DNA of 64,000 bases from Mucilaginibacter psychrotolerans (GTDB lineage Bacteria > Bacteroidota > Bacteroidia > Sphingobacteriales > Sphingobacteriaceae): assembly GCF_004519315.1 (NCBI RefSeq), contig NZ_SOZE01000003.1, positions 62,001 to 126,000 on the forward strand, read 5' to 3'. Shown piece by piece: positions 43,569-52,534 of this stretch (positions are counted from its first letter, which is position 1; each line of letters begins with the position of its first letter). Under the pieces are notes generated by a model that was not told the DNA's origin, made no database searches, and saw only the letters and a program-made list of their open reading frames with translations. The translations under genes were made by a program, and so were the position numbers.

Positions 43569-43676
43569 CGTCATTCTGAACTTGTTTCAGAACCCCATCA
43601 TAAAAGTTATCACGATGCTAATGTACCCTGCATGATGCGGCCCGCCGCGTGGGGTGCCGAAACAAGTTCCATGACG
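43569..43676. repeat. Palindromic repeat (CATTCTGAACTTGTTTCAG type)
   Basis: Left arm 43569-43596 and right arm 43651-43676 are imperfect inverted copies built on ACTTGTTTC / GAAACAAGT with GACG ends and ACCCC/GGGGT inner words. The 54-bp centre has no ORF. Similar to short interspersed palindromes common in Bacteroidetes genomes. Confidence 0.8.
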
Positions 43677-43740
43677 GTTGAGGGATATTATCCCATGCCA
43701 ACTTCTCGCTAATTTTAGCACTCGGCATCAATAAACTCAT

Positions 43741-43748
43741 TACTTTTG
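43741..43748 (+). promoter_or_regulatory. Bacteroidetes -7 box (TACTTTTG) of the MATE gene
   Basis: Perfect TAnnTTTG 13 bases before the ATG; implied leader about 10 nt. Confidence 0.6.
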
Positions 43749-43761
43749 CAGCCCATTAGTA

Positions 43762-45129
43762 ATGAAAACTACCTACCTCAAATACAAACACTACTATAAA
43801 GACAGCCTAAGGCTGGCAATACCCGTGGTTATATCACAGTTGGGCCATACGCTGGTGCAGGTTTCGGATTCTGTTATCGTTGGGCATTTTGCCGGCACTA
43901 CCGCTTTGGCAGCTGTATCGTTGGTGAGCAGCCTATTTTTGGTTCCCTTGGTGATAGGCATCGGCATTAGTTATGGCGTTACCCCGCTTATTGCGCAAAA
44001 CAATGGCCGCGGCGACTATAAGGAATGCAGCAAACTCCTCTCCAATAGTTTATTGTTAAATATAATTGCTGCCGTCGTTTTATTTGCCGCAATTTATTTC
44101 GGCGTTTTGGCCTTTATAGATAAGCTGCACCAATCGCCCGAGGTGGTTGCGCAGGCTAAACCATTCCTGTTCTTGCTGAGCCTCTCCCTAATCCCCCTCA
44201 TGGTTTTCAGCACCTTTAAGCAATTTGCCGAAGGGCTTGGTTTCACCAAACAGGCCATGATGGTTTCTATTTGGGGTAACGTGCTCAATATTTGCCTGGG
44301 TATTACCTTCGTTAAAGGTTTGTTTGGCATCCCTCCTATGGGCATCCGGGGCGTTGGCTTTAGCACGCTTATAGATCGATCGGTTATGGCGATTGTAATG
44401 GCTTTTTATGTACTTCGCTCCCCAATCTTCCGCAAATACCTGCACGACTTTACCGTTCGGAACGTGGATCGCATACGCGGCCTACAGATACTAAAAATAG
44501 GCGCACCAGTAGCATTACAGTATACCTTCGAGGTGAGCGCCTTTGGCGCTGCGGCTATATTAATTGGCATGATTGGCCCCATACCGCAGGCGGCGCACCA
44601 GGTAGCTATCAGTTTGGCGGCGATTACGTATATGATGGCCAGCGGCATATCATCAGCGGCGGCTATCCGGTCGGGTAATTATTTCGGCTCAGGCGATCAT
44701 CATAACCTACGGCTTTCAGCCATCTCCAACTACCACATCGTTATCGTGTTTATGAGTTGCACAGCCATCATATTTACGCTGTTCAACCATGTGTTACCGT
44801 ACATTTATACTACAGATAGAAGTGTTATAGCCATTGCAGAACAGCTACTTATCGTTGCTGCCTTCTTCCAGTTGTTTGATGGTACGCAGGTAGTTGGTCT
44901 GGGCGTGCTCCGCGGCATAGGCGATGTAAATATCCCCACTGTTATTACCTTCGTATCGTATTGGGTTATTGGCCTGCCTATTGGTTATCTGTTGGGCATA
45001 CACCTTGGCCTGGGCGTTACCGGGGTTTGGTACGGGCTGGTTTGCGGTTTGATGTCGGCCTCGGTGATGCTGTTCCTGCGTTTCCAGGTCATCAGCAAGC
45101 GGAACAAGCTTACCGTGGTGATAGACTAG
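43762..45129 (+). CDS. MATE family efflux transporter
   Basis: A 455-residue inner-membrane cation-coupled efflux protein with 12 helices. LAIPVVISQLGHTLVQVSDSV and IVGHFAGTTALAAVSL at the N-terminus, GEGLGF-like AEGLGFTKQAMMVSIWGNVLN and QVVGLGVLRGIGDVNIPTV are MATE signatures. Substrates may be cationic compounds; not predictable. The 3' end overlaps the convergent HDAC-like gene by four bases. Confidence 0.93.
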   Translation: MKTTYLKYKHYYKDSLRLAIPVVISQLGHTLVQVSDSVIVGHFAGTTALAAVSLVSSLFLVPLVIGIGISYGVTPLIAQNNGRGDYKECSKLLSNSLLLNIIAAVVLFAAIYFGVLAFIDKLHQSPEVVAQAKPFLFLLSLSLIPLMVFSTFKQFAEGLGFTKQAMMVSIWGNVLNICLGITFVKGLFGIPPMGIRGVGFSTLIDRSVMAIVMAFYVLRSPIFRKYLHDFTVRNVDRIRGLQILKIGAPVALQYTFEVSAFGAAAILIGMIGPIPQAAHQVAISLAAITYMMASGISSAAAIRSGNYFGSGDHHNLRLSAISNYHIVIVFMSCTAIIFTLFNHVLPYIYTTDRSVIAIAEQLLIVAAFFQLFDGTQVVGLGVLRGIGDVNIPTVITFVSYWVIGLPIGYLLGIHLGLGVTGVWYGLVCGLMSASVMLFLRFQVISKRNKLTVVID

Positions 45130-46028
45130 CAATACAATTCATCCGCTACCCTAAACGTATTGCAATGTGCATCCACGATATCCTTAATATCAGGCGAGTA
45201 ACCACCGCCCATGCTCACCTGCACCGGGATACCACGATCTTTGCATTCGGTTAATACAATGCGGTCGCGCGCTTTGCATCCGGCTTTGCTTAATGCAAGC
45301 TTGCCTAATTTATCAGATCCCAAAACATCTACGCCTGAGAGGTAGAAAATAAAATCTGGTCGCTGCTGCGCTATTAAGCCCGGTATGGTATCTTTCAGGA
45401 TGGCGAGGTATTCCTCGTCGCCTATCCCGTCATCTAACCCAATATCTAAATCGGAGCGTTCTTTTCGGAAAGGGAAATTTTTCTCACCATGCATCGAAAA
45501 TGTAAATACACGCGGCTCATTTTGAAATATTTGCGCGGTGCCATTGCCCTGGTGTACGTCTAAATCAACGATTAAGATAGATTTGCATAAACCACTGGAT
45601 AGTAAATAATTAGCAGCTATAGCCTGATCGTTCAACATGCAAAAACCTTCTCCCCAATTGCTGCCGGCATGGTGCGTTCCCCCCGCTACGTTAAAGGCAA
45701 TACCATGCTCAATGGCATAATGGCATCCGTCGATAGTTCCCTGGGCTATTCGCAACTCACGCTCAACCAGTTGGGCACTCAACGGAAAACCGATGCGGCG
45801 TTGCTCTTTAGGCGGAAGGCTTAGATCCCGAAGCTGTTCCCAATACGCCTTATCGTGGGTAAGCAATAAGGTTGGCTCATCCAAAATAGCTGGCACGAAG
45901 AGGTCCTCCTCGCCTATCAGGCCCTCATGCAAAAGCTGCGCGGGTATCAACTCGTACTTCAGCATAGGGAACCTATGCCCGGGCGGCAAAGGGTGCGCGT
46001 ATAAAGCACTATAAGCTATCCTGAGCAT
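45126..46028 (-). CDS. Histone-deacetylase family (class IV-like) hydrolase
   Basis: A 300-residue zinc deacetylase fold protein. Motifs: NVAGGTHHAGSNWGEGFCML (tandem His), LIVDLDVHQGNGTAQIF (zinc-binding Asp and His), FYLSGVDVLGSDKLGKL (second zinc Asp) and the catalytic Tyr in SMGGGYSPDI. Bacterial homologues of this class deacetylate small molecules or proteins; there are no histones here. It lies downstream of a bestrophin gene, with seven bases between. Confidence 0.92.
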   Translation of the reverse strand: MLRIAYSALYAHPLPPGHRFPMLKYELIPAQLLHEGLIGEEDLFVPAILDEPTLLLTHDKAYWEQLRDLSLPPKEQRRIGFPLSAQLVERELRIAQGTIDGCHYAIEHGIAFNVAGGTHHAGSNWGEGFCMLNDQAIAANYLLSSGLCKSILIVDLDVHQGNGTAQIFQNEPRVFTFSMHGEKNFPFRKERSDLDIGLDDGIGDEEYLAILKDTIPGLIAQQRPDFIFYLSGVDVLGSDKLGKLALSKAGCKARDRIVLTECKDRGIPVQVSMGGGYSPDIKDIVDAHCNTFRVADELYC

Positions 46029-46035
46029 GGTGTGT

Positions 46036-46890
46036 TTAGGCGAATATTTCGCCTACATGTTTATCGATGTTTTCGCAGATGCTGTCTATCGGCAGGTCGT
46101 TGGCATCGAAACCGAAGGGGTCTTCTATTTCTTCGGCGATGAGCTCGATACTGGCGAATACGAAGAGGATAAACCCGATGATAGGCATGATGAAGTACTT
46201 GAGGTCGAAGGCCCAGGCGAATGGCAGCGTCATGATATAGGTAAAGATGAACTTTTTGATGAATACGCTGTAAGAGAACGGTATTGGTGTTTTCTTGATA
46301 CGTTCGCAGGCCCCACAATTGTCTGTAAATGAGGTGATTTCGGCGGTTATACTTATCAATTGCTCCGGGTTTATTTGCCCGGCTTTGTTTAGCCGGTAAA
46401 CTTCGGCAATGATGGCGGATGCTACCTGGTTGGGTACATGTTTTTTGGGGTCGATACGAATATGGCTTTGCTCTTCGGCCCTGTACATATCGCGGAGGTG
46501 GTCGCGCAGACTGCGCGAGTAGAACGGTATAGCAAACCTGAAAAACGCAAACTCATCTTCATTAACCAGGTGCCTTAGCTTAATGGCCAGGTTGCGGCTG
46601 TTGTTCACCATGCTGCCCCAGATTTTTCGGCCCTCCCACCAGCGGTCGTAAGCAGAGTTGATGCGGAAAGCCAGCAACAACGAAAATACAAAACCGATGG
46701 TTTGATGAATGTAGATAACCTTGTGCAGGATGTTGGTTTCGGGCAGGTGCCAAAAATCTATCAGTAAAAAGGTAACCGCGCCGGCATAAAGGCTCACGCA
46801 AACCATCAATGGAAAAAGCTCGCGCAGCGTATCGGCCCTGCTAAAACGGAATATGAGCGAAAACCATTGCTTGGGGTTGTAGTATATCAT
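46036..46890 (-). CDS. Bestrophin family anion channel
   Basis: A 284-residue inner-membrane channel protein with four hydrophobic segments. AFRINSAYDRWWEGRKIWG at about 76-94 and the late motif IEDPFGFDANDLPIDSI are bestrophin hallmarks. Bacterial members conduct cations or chloride. It lies between kynU and the HDAC-like gene, all on the minus strand and spaced six to seven bases apart. Confidence 0.92.
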   Translation of the reverse strand: MIYYNPKQWFSLIFRFSRADTLRELFPLMVCVSLYAGAVTFLLIDFWHLPETNILHKVIYIHQTIGFVFSLLLAFRINSAYDRWWEGRKIWGSMVNNSRNLAIKLRHLVNEDEFAFFRFAIPFYSRSLRDHLRDMYRAEEQSHIRIDPKKHVPNQVASAIIAEVYRLNKAGQINPEQLISITAEITSFTDNCGACERIKKTPIPFSYSVFIKKFIFTYIMTLPFAWAFDLKYFIMPIIGFILFVFASIELIAEEIEDPFGFDANDLPIDSICENIDKHVGEIFA

Positions 46891-46896
46891 CTGGTA

Positions 46897-48186
46897 TTAT
46901 TTAATAGCTGTGAGGGCTTCAAAAAGGCGCTCTGCAGCGAGGTGTACATCGGTAAAAGTGTTATAAAGCGGCACGGGGCTCAGTCGTATCACGTCGGGTT
47001 CGCGCCAATCGCCTATCACGCCATTATCTGCAAGGTAATTGAAAGTGGCCTTGGCATGGCTGGTACATACAACCGAAAGCTGGCAGCCGCGTTCGTTTTT
47101 ATTTTTAGGGGTGATGATGCGATACGCTTCATAGCCCACCCTTTGGTTAATATCGTGTATTAAGAATTCGAGATATCCCGTAAGTGCCTCACTTTTAGCG
47201 CGGAGCATTTGCAGTCCGCCTGCCTGCTCAAATATATCCAGCGAGGCTTTGTGCAGGGCCAACAGTAAAATGGGCGCGGTGCTCACATTCCAGCCCTCTG
47301 CACCCACTTCGGGCTGAAAGCCGGGGGCCATCAGGAAGCGTTTATCCAGCCGGTAGCCCCACCAGCCGGCAAAGCGGTTGAGTGTGGCATCTGTATGATG
47401 CTTTTCGTGCACAAATGCCCCGCTGATGCCACCCGGACCGGAGTTCATGTATTTGTACGAACACCAGCTCGCAAAATCGGCACCCCATTGGTGCAATTGC
47501 AGCGGCACGTTGCCTGCGGCATGCGCCAGATCGAACCCGGCATAGGCACCTGCCTGATGTGCGGCTTTGGTAATGGCGTCGACATCGAAAAACTGGCCCG
47601 TGTAGTAATTGATCCCGCTGAACATCACCAACGCCAGCTCATCGGCGTTAGCTTCAATCTGTTTAAGGATGTCTTCGGTACGCAAAGTAAGCTCTCCCTC
47701 GCGCGGCGCAACTTCTATAACGGCATCCTCCTGCTTGAAGCCATGAAACTTTACCTGGCTTTCTATGGCGTACTGATCTGAGGGGAAAGCACCTGCTTCC
47801 ATCAAGATCTTATATCGTTTGGTTGTTGGTTTATAGAAACTTACCAGCAATAGGTGAAGATTTACGGTAAGCGAATTCATCACGGTAACCTCCGCAGCAT
47901 TCGCGCCCAAAATGCCTGCAAGTGTGGGGATGAGTTGCTTATGATAGCTTAGCCATGGGTCGTTGCCCATAAACCAGCCCTCAACAGCGTTGTCTTCCCA
48001 GGCATTGAGCTGTGTTTGGATATACTGCTTAGCCGCCCGTGGTTGCAGCCCTAATGAGTTACCGCAGAGATACACCGCATCGGCACCATGATGTCTGGGG
48101 ATGAGGAACTGTTGACGAAACTTCCTCAATTCGTCTTTTTCGTCGAGCTGCGCGGCATACGCCTGTGTGTTCTGGTAAATCATCAT
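46897..48186 (-). CDS. kynU: Kynureninase
   Basis: A 429-residue PLP enzyme cleaving kynurenine or 3-hydroxykynurenine to (hydroxy)anthranilate and alanine. VYLCGNSLGLQPRAAKQYI at the start, GAFPSDQYAIESQ, FDLAHAAGNVPLQLHQWG (PLP-binding Asp and His) and the PLP Lys in WCSYKYMNSGPGGISG. Adjacent ATGs at 48186 and 48183 are both possible; longer readings lack homology. Other kynurenine-pathway genes are not in the window. Confidence 0.95.
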   Translation of the reverse strand: MMIYQNTQAYAAQLDEKDELRKFRQQFLIPRHHGADAVYLCGNSLGLQPRAAKQYIQTQLNAWEDNAVEGWFMGNDPWLSYHKQLIPTLAGILGANAAEVTVMNSLTVNLHLLLVSFYKPTTKRYKILMEAGAFPSDQYAIESQVKFHGFKQEDAVIEVAPREGELTLRTEDILKQIEANADELALVMFSGINYYTGQFFDVDAITKAAHQAGAYAGFDLAHAAGNVPLQLHQWGADFASWCSYKYMNSGPGGISGAFVHEKHHTDATLNRFAGWWGYRLDKRFLMAPGFQPEVGAEGWNVSTAPILLLALHKASLDIFEQAGGLQMLRAKSEALTGYLEFLIHDINQRVGYEAYRIITPKNKNERGCQLSVVCTSHAKATFNYLADNGVIGDWREPDVIRLSPVPLYNTFTDVHLAAERLFEALTAIK

Positions 48187-48662
48187 CCAATAATAATGAA
48201 AAGATAAACACGAATTAAACCAATTGACCTTATTACAAGAAATAAAGCCGAATTTTCCCGGAGACGAAGCGATATACACCTATAACCGCAATCTCTCAAA
48301 AAGGCGATACGGGTCGACTGCATCTATGAAAGTGTTTCGCTTAGCGAGTGAAACACCCTAAAAATCTTTTTTCTTTACAAGTTATTGATTATCAATTTAT
48401 TAATTTTTTTAGACAAAAAACGGTGAAACAACTTTTTAGTTTATATAAACTACATAAATAACTTTTTTTGTGATATTTATGAAAAAATTAGAAAATGAGT
48501 GAAACACTTTTTCGGGAAGAATTGAAACACTTTTGAAACACTAATTCTTGATGAGTTTGCTACAAAATGATAGCAAGTACTTGCGAACAGCCACCAAACC
48601 TAAATCAATAATTTGCTTGATATGCCTTAAAACACCTACATTCGAAAAAAACAGAATAAGCT
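48187..48662. other. Intergenic stretch with a GTGTTTC repeat element
   Basis: No gene. It contains a GAATT/CACGAATT word fragment at about 48209, a GTGTTTC hairpin at 48331-48352, an AT-rich spacer, and three further GTGAAACA/TTGAAACAC words up to 48542. The remainder to 48662 is the leader of the SSS symporter gene. Confidence 0.7.
48321..48544 (-). repeat. GTGTTTC repeat element with terminal hairpin
   Basis: On the minus strand three to four direct GTGTTTCA words precede an AT-rich spacer with TTGATAATCAATAA and then a hairpin GGTGTTTC...GAAACACT (48352-48331). The same order, words-TGATAATCAA-hairpin, occurs at 25103-25197. Confidence 0.65.
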
Positions 48663-50162
48663 ATGGCTCCTGCAATATTGCTCACATTTATCATAGGTTA
48701 CTTTTTGGTGTTGCTGGTGATATCGCATTTCACCTCCAAAAATGCTTCCAGCAACGATGCCTTTTTTGTGGCCAACCGCAACTCCAAATGGTATCTGGTA
48801 GCCTTCGGGATGATTGGCACCGCCCTTAGCGGTGTGACGTTCATCTCTGTGCCCGGCAAGGTAGGCGCCGCCAGCGGCGACCAGTTTGCTTATTTCCAGT
48901 TCGTGCTGGGCAATGCAGTGGGCTTCATCATCATCGCTACGGTGTTGCTGCCCCTTTACTATCGCATGAAGCTCACCTCTATTTACAGCTATATCGAAAG
49001 CGCGCTGGGCATCTGGAGCTATAAAACTGCTGCGGGGATTTTCCTCCTTAGCCGTACTATCGGCTCGTCGTTCCGGCTATACCTGGTGGTTATAGTGCTC
49101 CAAAAATTCATCTTCGACAGCTATAACATTCCATTCGCGGTTACTGTGCTCATATCCCTGCTACTCATCTGGAGCTATACCTTTAAAGGCGGATTAAAAA
49201 CCATCATCATTACCGATAGTCTGCAGACTTTCTTCCTGGTTTCCTCTGTTTTTCTGTCGATTTTCTTTATCTGCCGCAGCCTGAATTACAACTTATTCGA
49301 AGCCGTTGAAGCCATCAAAAACAGTAGCTACTCCAAAATATTCTTCCTTACCGATTTTGTGGGTAGCAAGTTCCACCTTACCAAGCAATTTCTGGGCGGC
49401 GTGTTTATCACCATCGGCATGACGGGCCTTGATCAGGACCTGATGCAGAAGAACCTCAGCCTTAAAAACATCAAAGAGGCGCAAAAGAATATGTTCAGCT
49501 TTACGGCTGTGTTCGTGGTGATCAATATTTTCTTTTTGAGCGTTGGCGCATTGCTCTATATCTATGCGGCTAAATACGGCATTACCGTAGAAAAAACCGA
49601 TTACCTCTACCCCACCATTGCACTTAAATACCTGGGCATAATACCCGGAATGGTTTTTATGCTGGGCCTCACCGCGGCAACCTTCGCCACAACAGACTCG
49701 GCCCTTACGGCGCTTACCACCTCCTTTTGCGTAGATTTTCTGAACTTCAACAAAAAAGCCGACGTGAACAGCAAAAAGAACATAGCCGCCCGCCATTGGG
49801 TACACATCGCCTTTTCGGGTTTGATGTTCCTAACTATCATCATCTTCAACGCTATCAACAACGATGCCGTGGTCGGCGCGATATTCAAGGTGGCATCCTA
49901 TACTTACGGGCCATTGCTTGGCTTGTATTCTTTCGGTTTATTTGTAAGCAGCCGGCAGGTGAAAGATAAGCTGGTGCCTTTTATTTGTTTGGTATCCCCG
50001 GCCATTTGCTTCTTCCTGAGTACCGAGAGCAAAGAACTATTGGGCGGTTACGTTTTCGATAATGAACTCATCATCGTGAACGGGTTGATTACCTTCCTGG
50101 GGCTGTGGCTGACTTCGAGCCGGAAGGCTGTATCGCCTTCGGCTCAGCTTGCCGAAGTTTAA
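48663..50162 (+). CDS. Sodium:solute symporter family protein
   Basis: A 499-residue SSS-family inner-membrane carrier with about 13 helices. SSNDAFFVANRNSKWYLVAFGM at 30-51 and GTALSGVTFISVPGKVG (helix 2, sodium-site region), LLSRTIGSSFRLYLVV and FATTDSALTALTTSFCVDF fit the family. The substrate is not predictable. Single gene behind a repeat element. Confidence 0.88.
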   Translation: MAPAILLTFIIGYFLVLLVISHFTSKNASSNDAFFVANRNSKWYLVAFGMIGTALSGVTFISVPGKVGAASGDQFAYFQFVLGNAVGFIIIATVLLPLYYRMKLTSIYSYIESALGIWSYKTAAGIFLLSRTIGSSFRLYLVVIVLQKFIFDSYNIPFAVTVLISLLLIWSYTFKGGLKTIIITDSLQTFFLVSSVFLSIFFICRSLNYNLFEAVEAIKNSSYSKIFFLTDFVGSKFHLTKQFLGGVFITIGMTGLDQDLMQKNLSLKNIKEAQKNMFSFTAVFVVINIFFLSVGALLYIYAAKYGITVEKTDYLYPTIALKYLGIIPGMVFMLGLTAATFATTDSALTALTTSFCVDFLNFNKKADVNSKKNIAARHWVHIAFSGLMFLTIIIFNAINNDAVVGAIFKVASYTYGPLLGLYSFGLFVSSRQVKDKLVPFICLVSPAICFFLSTESKELLGGYVFDNELIIVNGLITFLGLWLTSSRKAVSPSAQLAEV

Positions 50163-50256
50163 GCAATCAAAACTAATGCGCCTGTGTATTGTACTATCAA
50201 AACCATTTGCTAACTTTCGAACTTTCCAAAATTTTGGAGGGCAAGTTTGATTGTTA
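50163..50256. repeat. Inverted repeat CAATCAAAAC / GTTTGATTG with inner palindrome
   Basis: Outer arms lie at about 50164-50173 and 50247-50256. A perfect 12-bp palindrome CCAAAATTTTGG lies inside at about 50227-50238. It occupies most of the gap between the symporter and the LOG gene; function unknown. Confidence 0.5.
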
Positions 50257-50288
50257 ATAAATGCTGCTTTCCGTATTAAATTATAGTT

Positions 50289-50996
50289 ATGACAAGTGAG
50301 GATAAAATAAGACAAGCATTCGAGAACAAGAACTGGCAGGAAATAAAGGTTACCGATTCCTGGCAGATATTCAAGATCATGGCCGAATTCGTAGATGGCT
50401 TTGAAAAATTGGCCAAAATAGGCCCTTGCGTATCCATCTTCGGATCGGCACGTACAAAAAACGACAACAAATTCTACAAATTGGCCGAAGATACTGCCCG
50501 CCTGCTTACCGAGCGTGGCTACGGCGTAATATCCGGCGGCGGCCCCGGCATTATGGAGGCAGCCAACAAAGGCGCTTATGAAGCCGGTGGTAAATCGGTA
50601 GGCTTGAATATAGAACTGCCCTTTGAGCAGTTCCACAACCGCTACATCGACAGGGACAAGATTCTGGAGTTCGACTACTTCTTTATCCGCAAGGTGATGT
50701 TCATGAAATATTCGCAGGGTTTCATCATACTGCCCGGCGGCTTTGGCACTATGGACGAATCGTTCGAGGCCATTACGCTGATACAAACCGGCAAGATAGC
50801 CCGCTTCCCTATCGTTTTTGTGGGCAAGGACTACTGGGGCGGCCTGTTCAAGTGGGTGGAAGAGCGCATGCTGGCCGAAGAGCACAACATCAGCGCCGAC
50901 GACCTTAACCTGTACCGCGTGGTAGATACCGCCGAAGAAGCCGCCGAGCATATCTTCAGGTTCTACGATAAGTATGTGCTGAAACCGAACTTTTAA
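50289..50996 (+). CDS. LOG family protein (Rossmann-fold nucleotide-binding)
   Basis: A 235-residue protein of the LOG/TIGR00730 family, whose characterised members release free cytokinin-type bases from nucleoside monophosphates or hydrolyse AMP. The motifs GGGPGIMEAANKGAYEAGG and ILPGGFGTMDESFEAI (PGGxGTxxE) are intact. Physiological substrate unknown. A CACAAAG palindrome follows immediately. Confidence 0.9.
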   Translation: MTSEDKIRQAFENKNWQEIKVTDSWQIFKIMAEFVDGFEKLAKIGPCVSIFGSARTKNDNKFYKLAEDTARLLTERGYGVISGGGPGIMEAANKGAYEAGGKSVGLNIELPFEQFHNRYIDRDKILEFDYFFIRKVMFMKYSQGFIILPGGFGTMDESFEAITLIQTGKIARFPIVFVGKDYWGGLFKWVEERMLAEEHNISADDLNLYRVVDTAEEAAEHIFRFYDKYVLKPNF

Positions 50997-51013
50997 AATA
51001 GGTTTCGTGGCTA

Positions 51014-51137
51014 TTTTACCACAAAGGGCACAAAGAAAAAAACACAAAGAGCACAAAGATTTAAAAAAATAAGCGCGCATAGCTTTGTGCCCTTTGCGCA
51101 AACCAATATGCAATTCTTTGTGTTCTTTGTGGTAAAA
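51014..51137. repeat. Word-repeat palindrome (ACCACAAAGGGCACAAAG type)
   Basis: Left arm 51014-51060 repeats CACAAAG about four times after TTTTACC; right arm 51083-51137 repeats CTTTGTG and ends GGTAAAA. The end word matches the GxxExxY element at 2593 (TTAACCACAGAG), but there is no ORF inside. Confidence 0.8.
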
Positions 51138-51162
51138 TCAGCGTTAATTAGTTCGTCCTCAA

Positions 51163-51206
51163 TTTGTGAAATTCGAATTAATTCGTGCAATTCGTGTTAA
51201 TTTCAC
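51163..51206. repeat. Word-repeat palindrome (GAATTAATTCGTG type)
   Basis: GTGAAATT and AATTTCAC ends enclose repeated AATTCG(T/A) words, sharing vocabulary with the element at 7546-7676. It ends 11 bases before the start of the MFS gene. Confidence 0.65.
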
Positions 51207-51217
51207 ATCTTTACGGT

Positions 51218-52480
51218 ATGGACGCTTCAGCCCAAACCAAGAAACCTGCAGCCTTAGGCTTTATTTTTGTTACGCTGCTTATCGATATCACCGGTTTTGG
51301 TATCATTATACCGGTATTCCCCAAACTGATCGAACACCTTATCCATGGCGATTTAAGTGCGGCTGCCCGATGGAGCGGCTGGTTGTTGTTTGCATACTCG
51401 GTGATGCAATTCTTGTTTGCACCTGTGTTGGGTAACCTCAGCGATAAATACGGTCGCAGGCCAATATTGCTCGGCTCGTTGCTGGGTTTTGCTATCGATT
51501 ATTTCTTCCTCGCCTTTGCGCCGAATATCTGGTTGCTGTTTGTGGGCCGCATAATCGCCGGCATCACCGGCGCTAGCTTTACAACCGCCTCGGCTTATAT
51601 CGCAGATGTTAGTCCGCCAGAAAAGCGCGCACAAAACTTCGGTATTATTGGCGCAGCCTTCGGCCTTGGTTTTATCATAGGCCCTGTATTGGGCGGCGTA
51701 TTGGGGCAATACAGTACTAAACTACCTTTCCTCACTGCAGGTACGCTGGCATTGATCAATGCCGCTTACGGTTATTTCGTGCTTCCCGAGTCGTTGGATA
51801 AAGCTAACCGCCGCCCTTTTGAATGGGGCAGGGCTAATCCTGTTGGCTCGTTGATGCAACTTAAAAAGTACCCATCAGTTAGCGGTCTTATCGCGTCGCT
51901 CATACTCATATACCTTGCGGCACATGCTGTACAAAGCACCTGGACTTTTTTCACCATGCAACGTTTCCATTGGACAGAGTCAATCGTTGGCTATTCGCTC
52001 GGGCTGGTGGGCGTATTGTCGGGGCTGGTGCAGGGTTTACTTATCCGTGTAACCATTCCCAAATTGGGCCAAAAGAAAAGTATTATTTACGGTTTACTCC
52101 TGTACACTTTGGGGTTGTTCCTTTTTGCCTTCGCAAGCCAAAGTTGGATGATGTTCGCCATTTTGGCGATATACTGCCTTGGTGGTATAGCCGGGCCTGC
52201 TTTACAAGGACTCATCAGCGGACAAATACCATCAAATGAACAGGGCGAATTACAAGGTGGTTTAACCAGCTTGATGAGCGTAACCTCAATAGTAGGCCCG
52301 CTGATGATGACTAATTTATTCTCATTTTTCACAAGCAAAAGTGCACCTATCCATTTCCCTGGGGCAGCATTTTTTGCAGGCGGCGTGCTCATGTTTTTAA
52401 GCACCATGCTGGCTGTTTTAAGCTTTAGAAGAGCCCGTGAAAGCAAAAATACCGCACCAATTGACGTTGCGGCCCATTAA
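51218..52480 (+). CDS. MFS transporter, TCR/Tet-like
   Basis: A 420-residue inner-membrane carrier with 12 helices. The N-terminus [21 protein letters not shown] and the loop motif [20 protein letters not shown] (motif A) match the TCR/TetA-type multidrug group, with [11 protein letters not shown] (motif C-like). Start ATG 51218 is preferred to longer in-frame readings encoded by the palindrome. A paralogue follows 54 bases downstream with the same layout. Substrates unknown. Confidence 0.87.
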   Translation: MDASAQTKKPAALGFIFVTLLIDITGFGIIIPVFPKLIEHLIHGDLSAAARWSGWLLFAYSVMQFLFAPVLGNLSDKYGRRPILLGSLLGFAIDYFFLAFAPNIWLLFVGRIIAGITGASFTTASAYIADVSPPEKRAQNFGIIGAAFGLGFIIGPVLGGVLGQYSTKLPFLTAGTLALINAAYGYFVLPESLDKANRRPFEWGRANPVGSLMQLKKYPSVSGLIASLILIYLAAHAVQSTWTFFTMQRFHWTESIVGYSLGLVGVLSGLVQGLLIRVTIPKLGQKKSIIYGLLLYTLGLFLFAFASQSWMMFAILAIYCLGGIAGPALQGLISGQIPSNEQGELQGGLTSLMSVTSIVGPLMMTNLFSFFTSKSAPIHFPGAAFFAGGVLMFLSTMLAVLSFRRARESKNTAPIDVAAH

Positions 52481-52534
52481 TTATCATATGCTGATAAAAC
52501 TTTTCGCAATTTATCTGTTTTAAGCAATACACAC

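Noticed and set aside
43569..43676. Palindrome as a CRISPR repeat unit
   Set aside because: Only two inverted arms, no regularly spaced direct repeats, and no cas genes anywhere in the window.
50037..51113. Long open frame on the minus strand opposite the LOG gene
   Set aside because: It is the antisense shadow of a gene with intact catalytic motifs and extends into the palindrome; no recognisable protein features.
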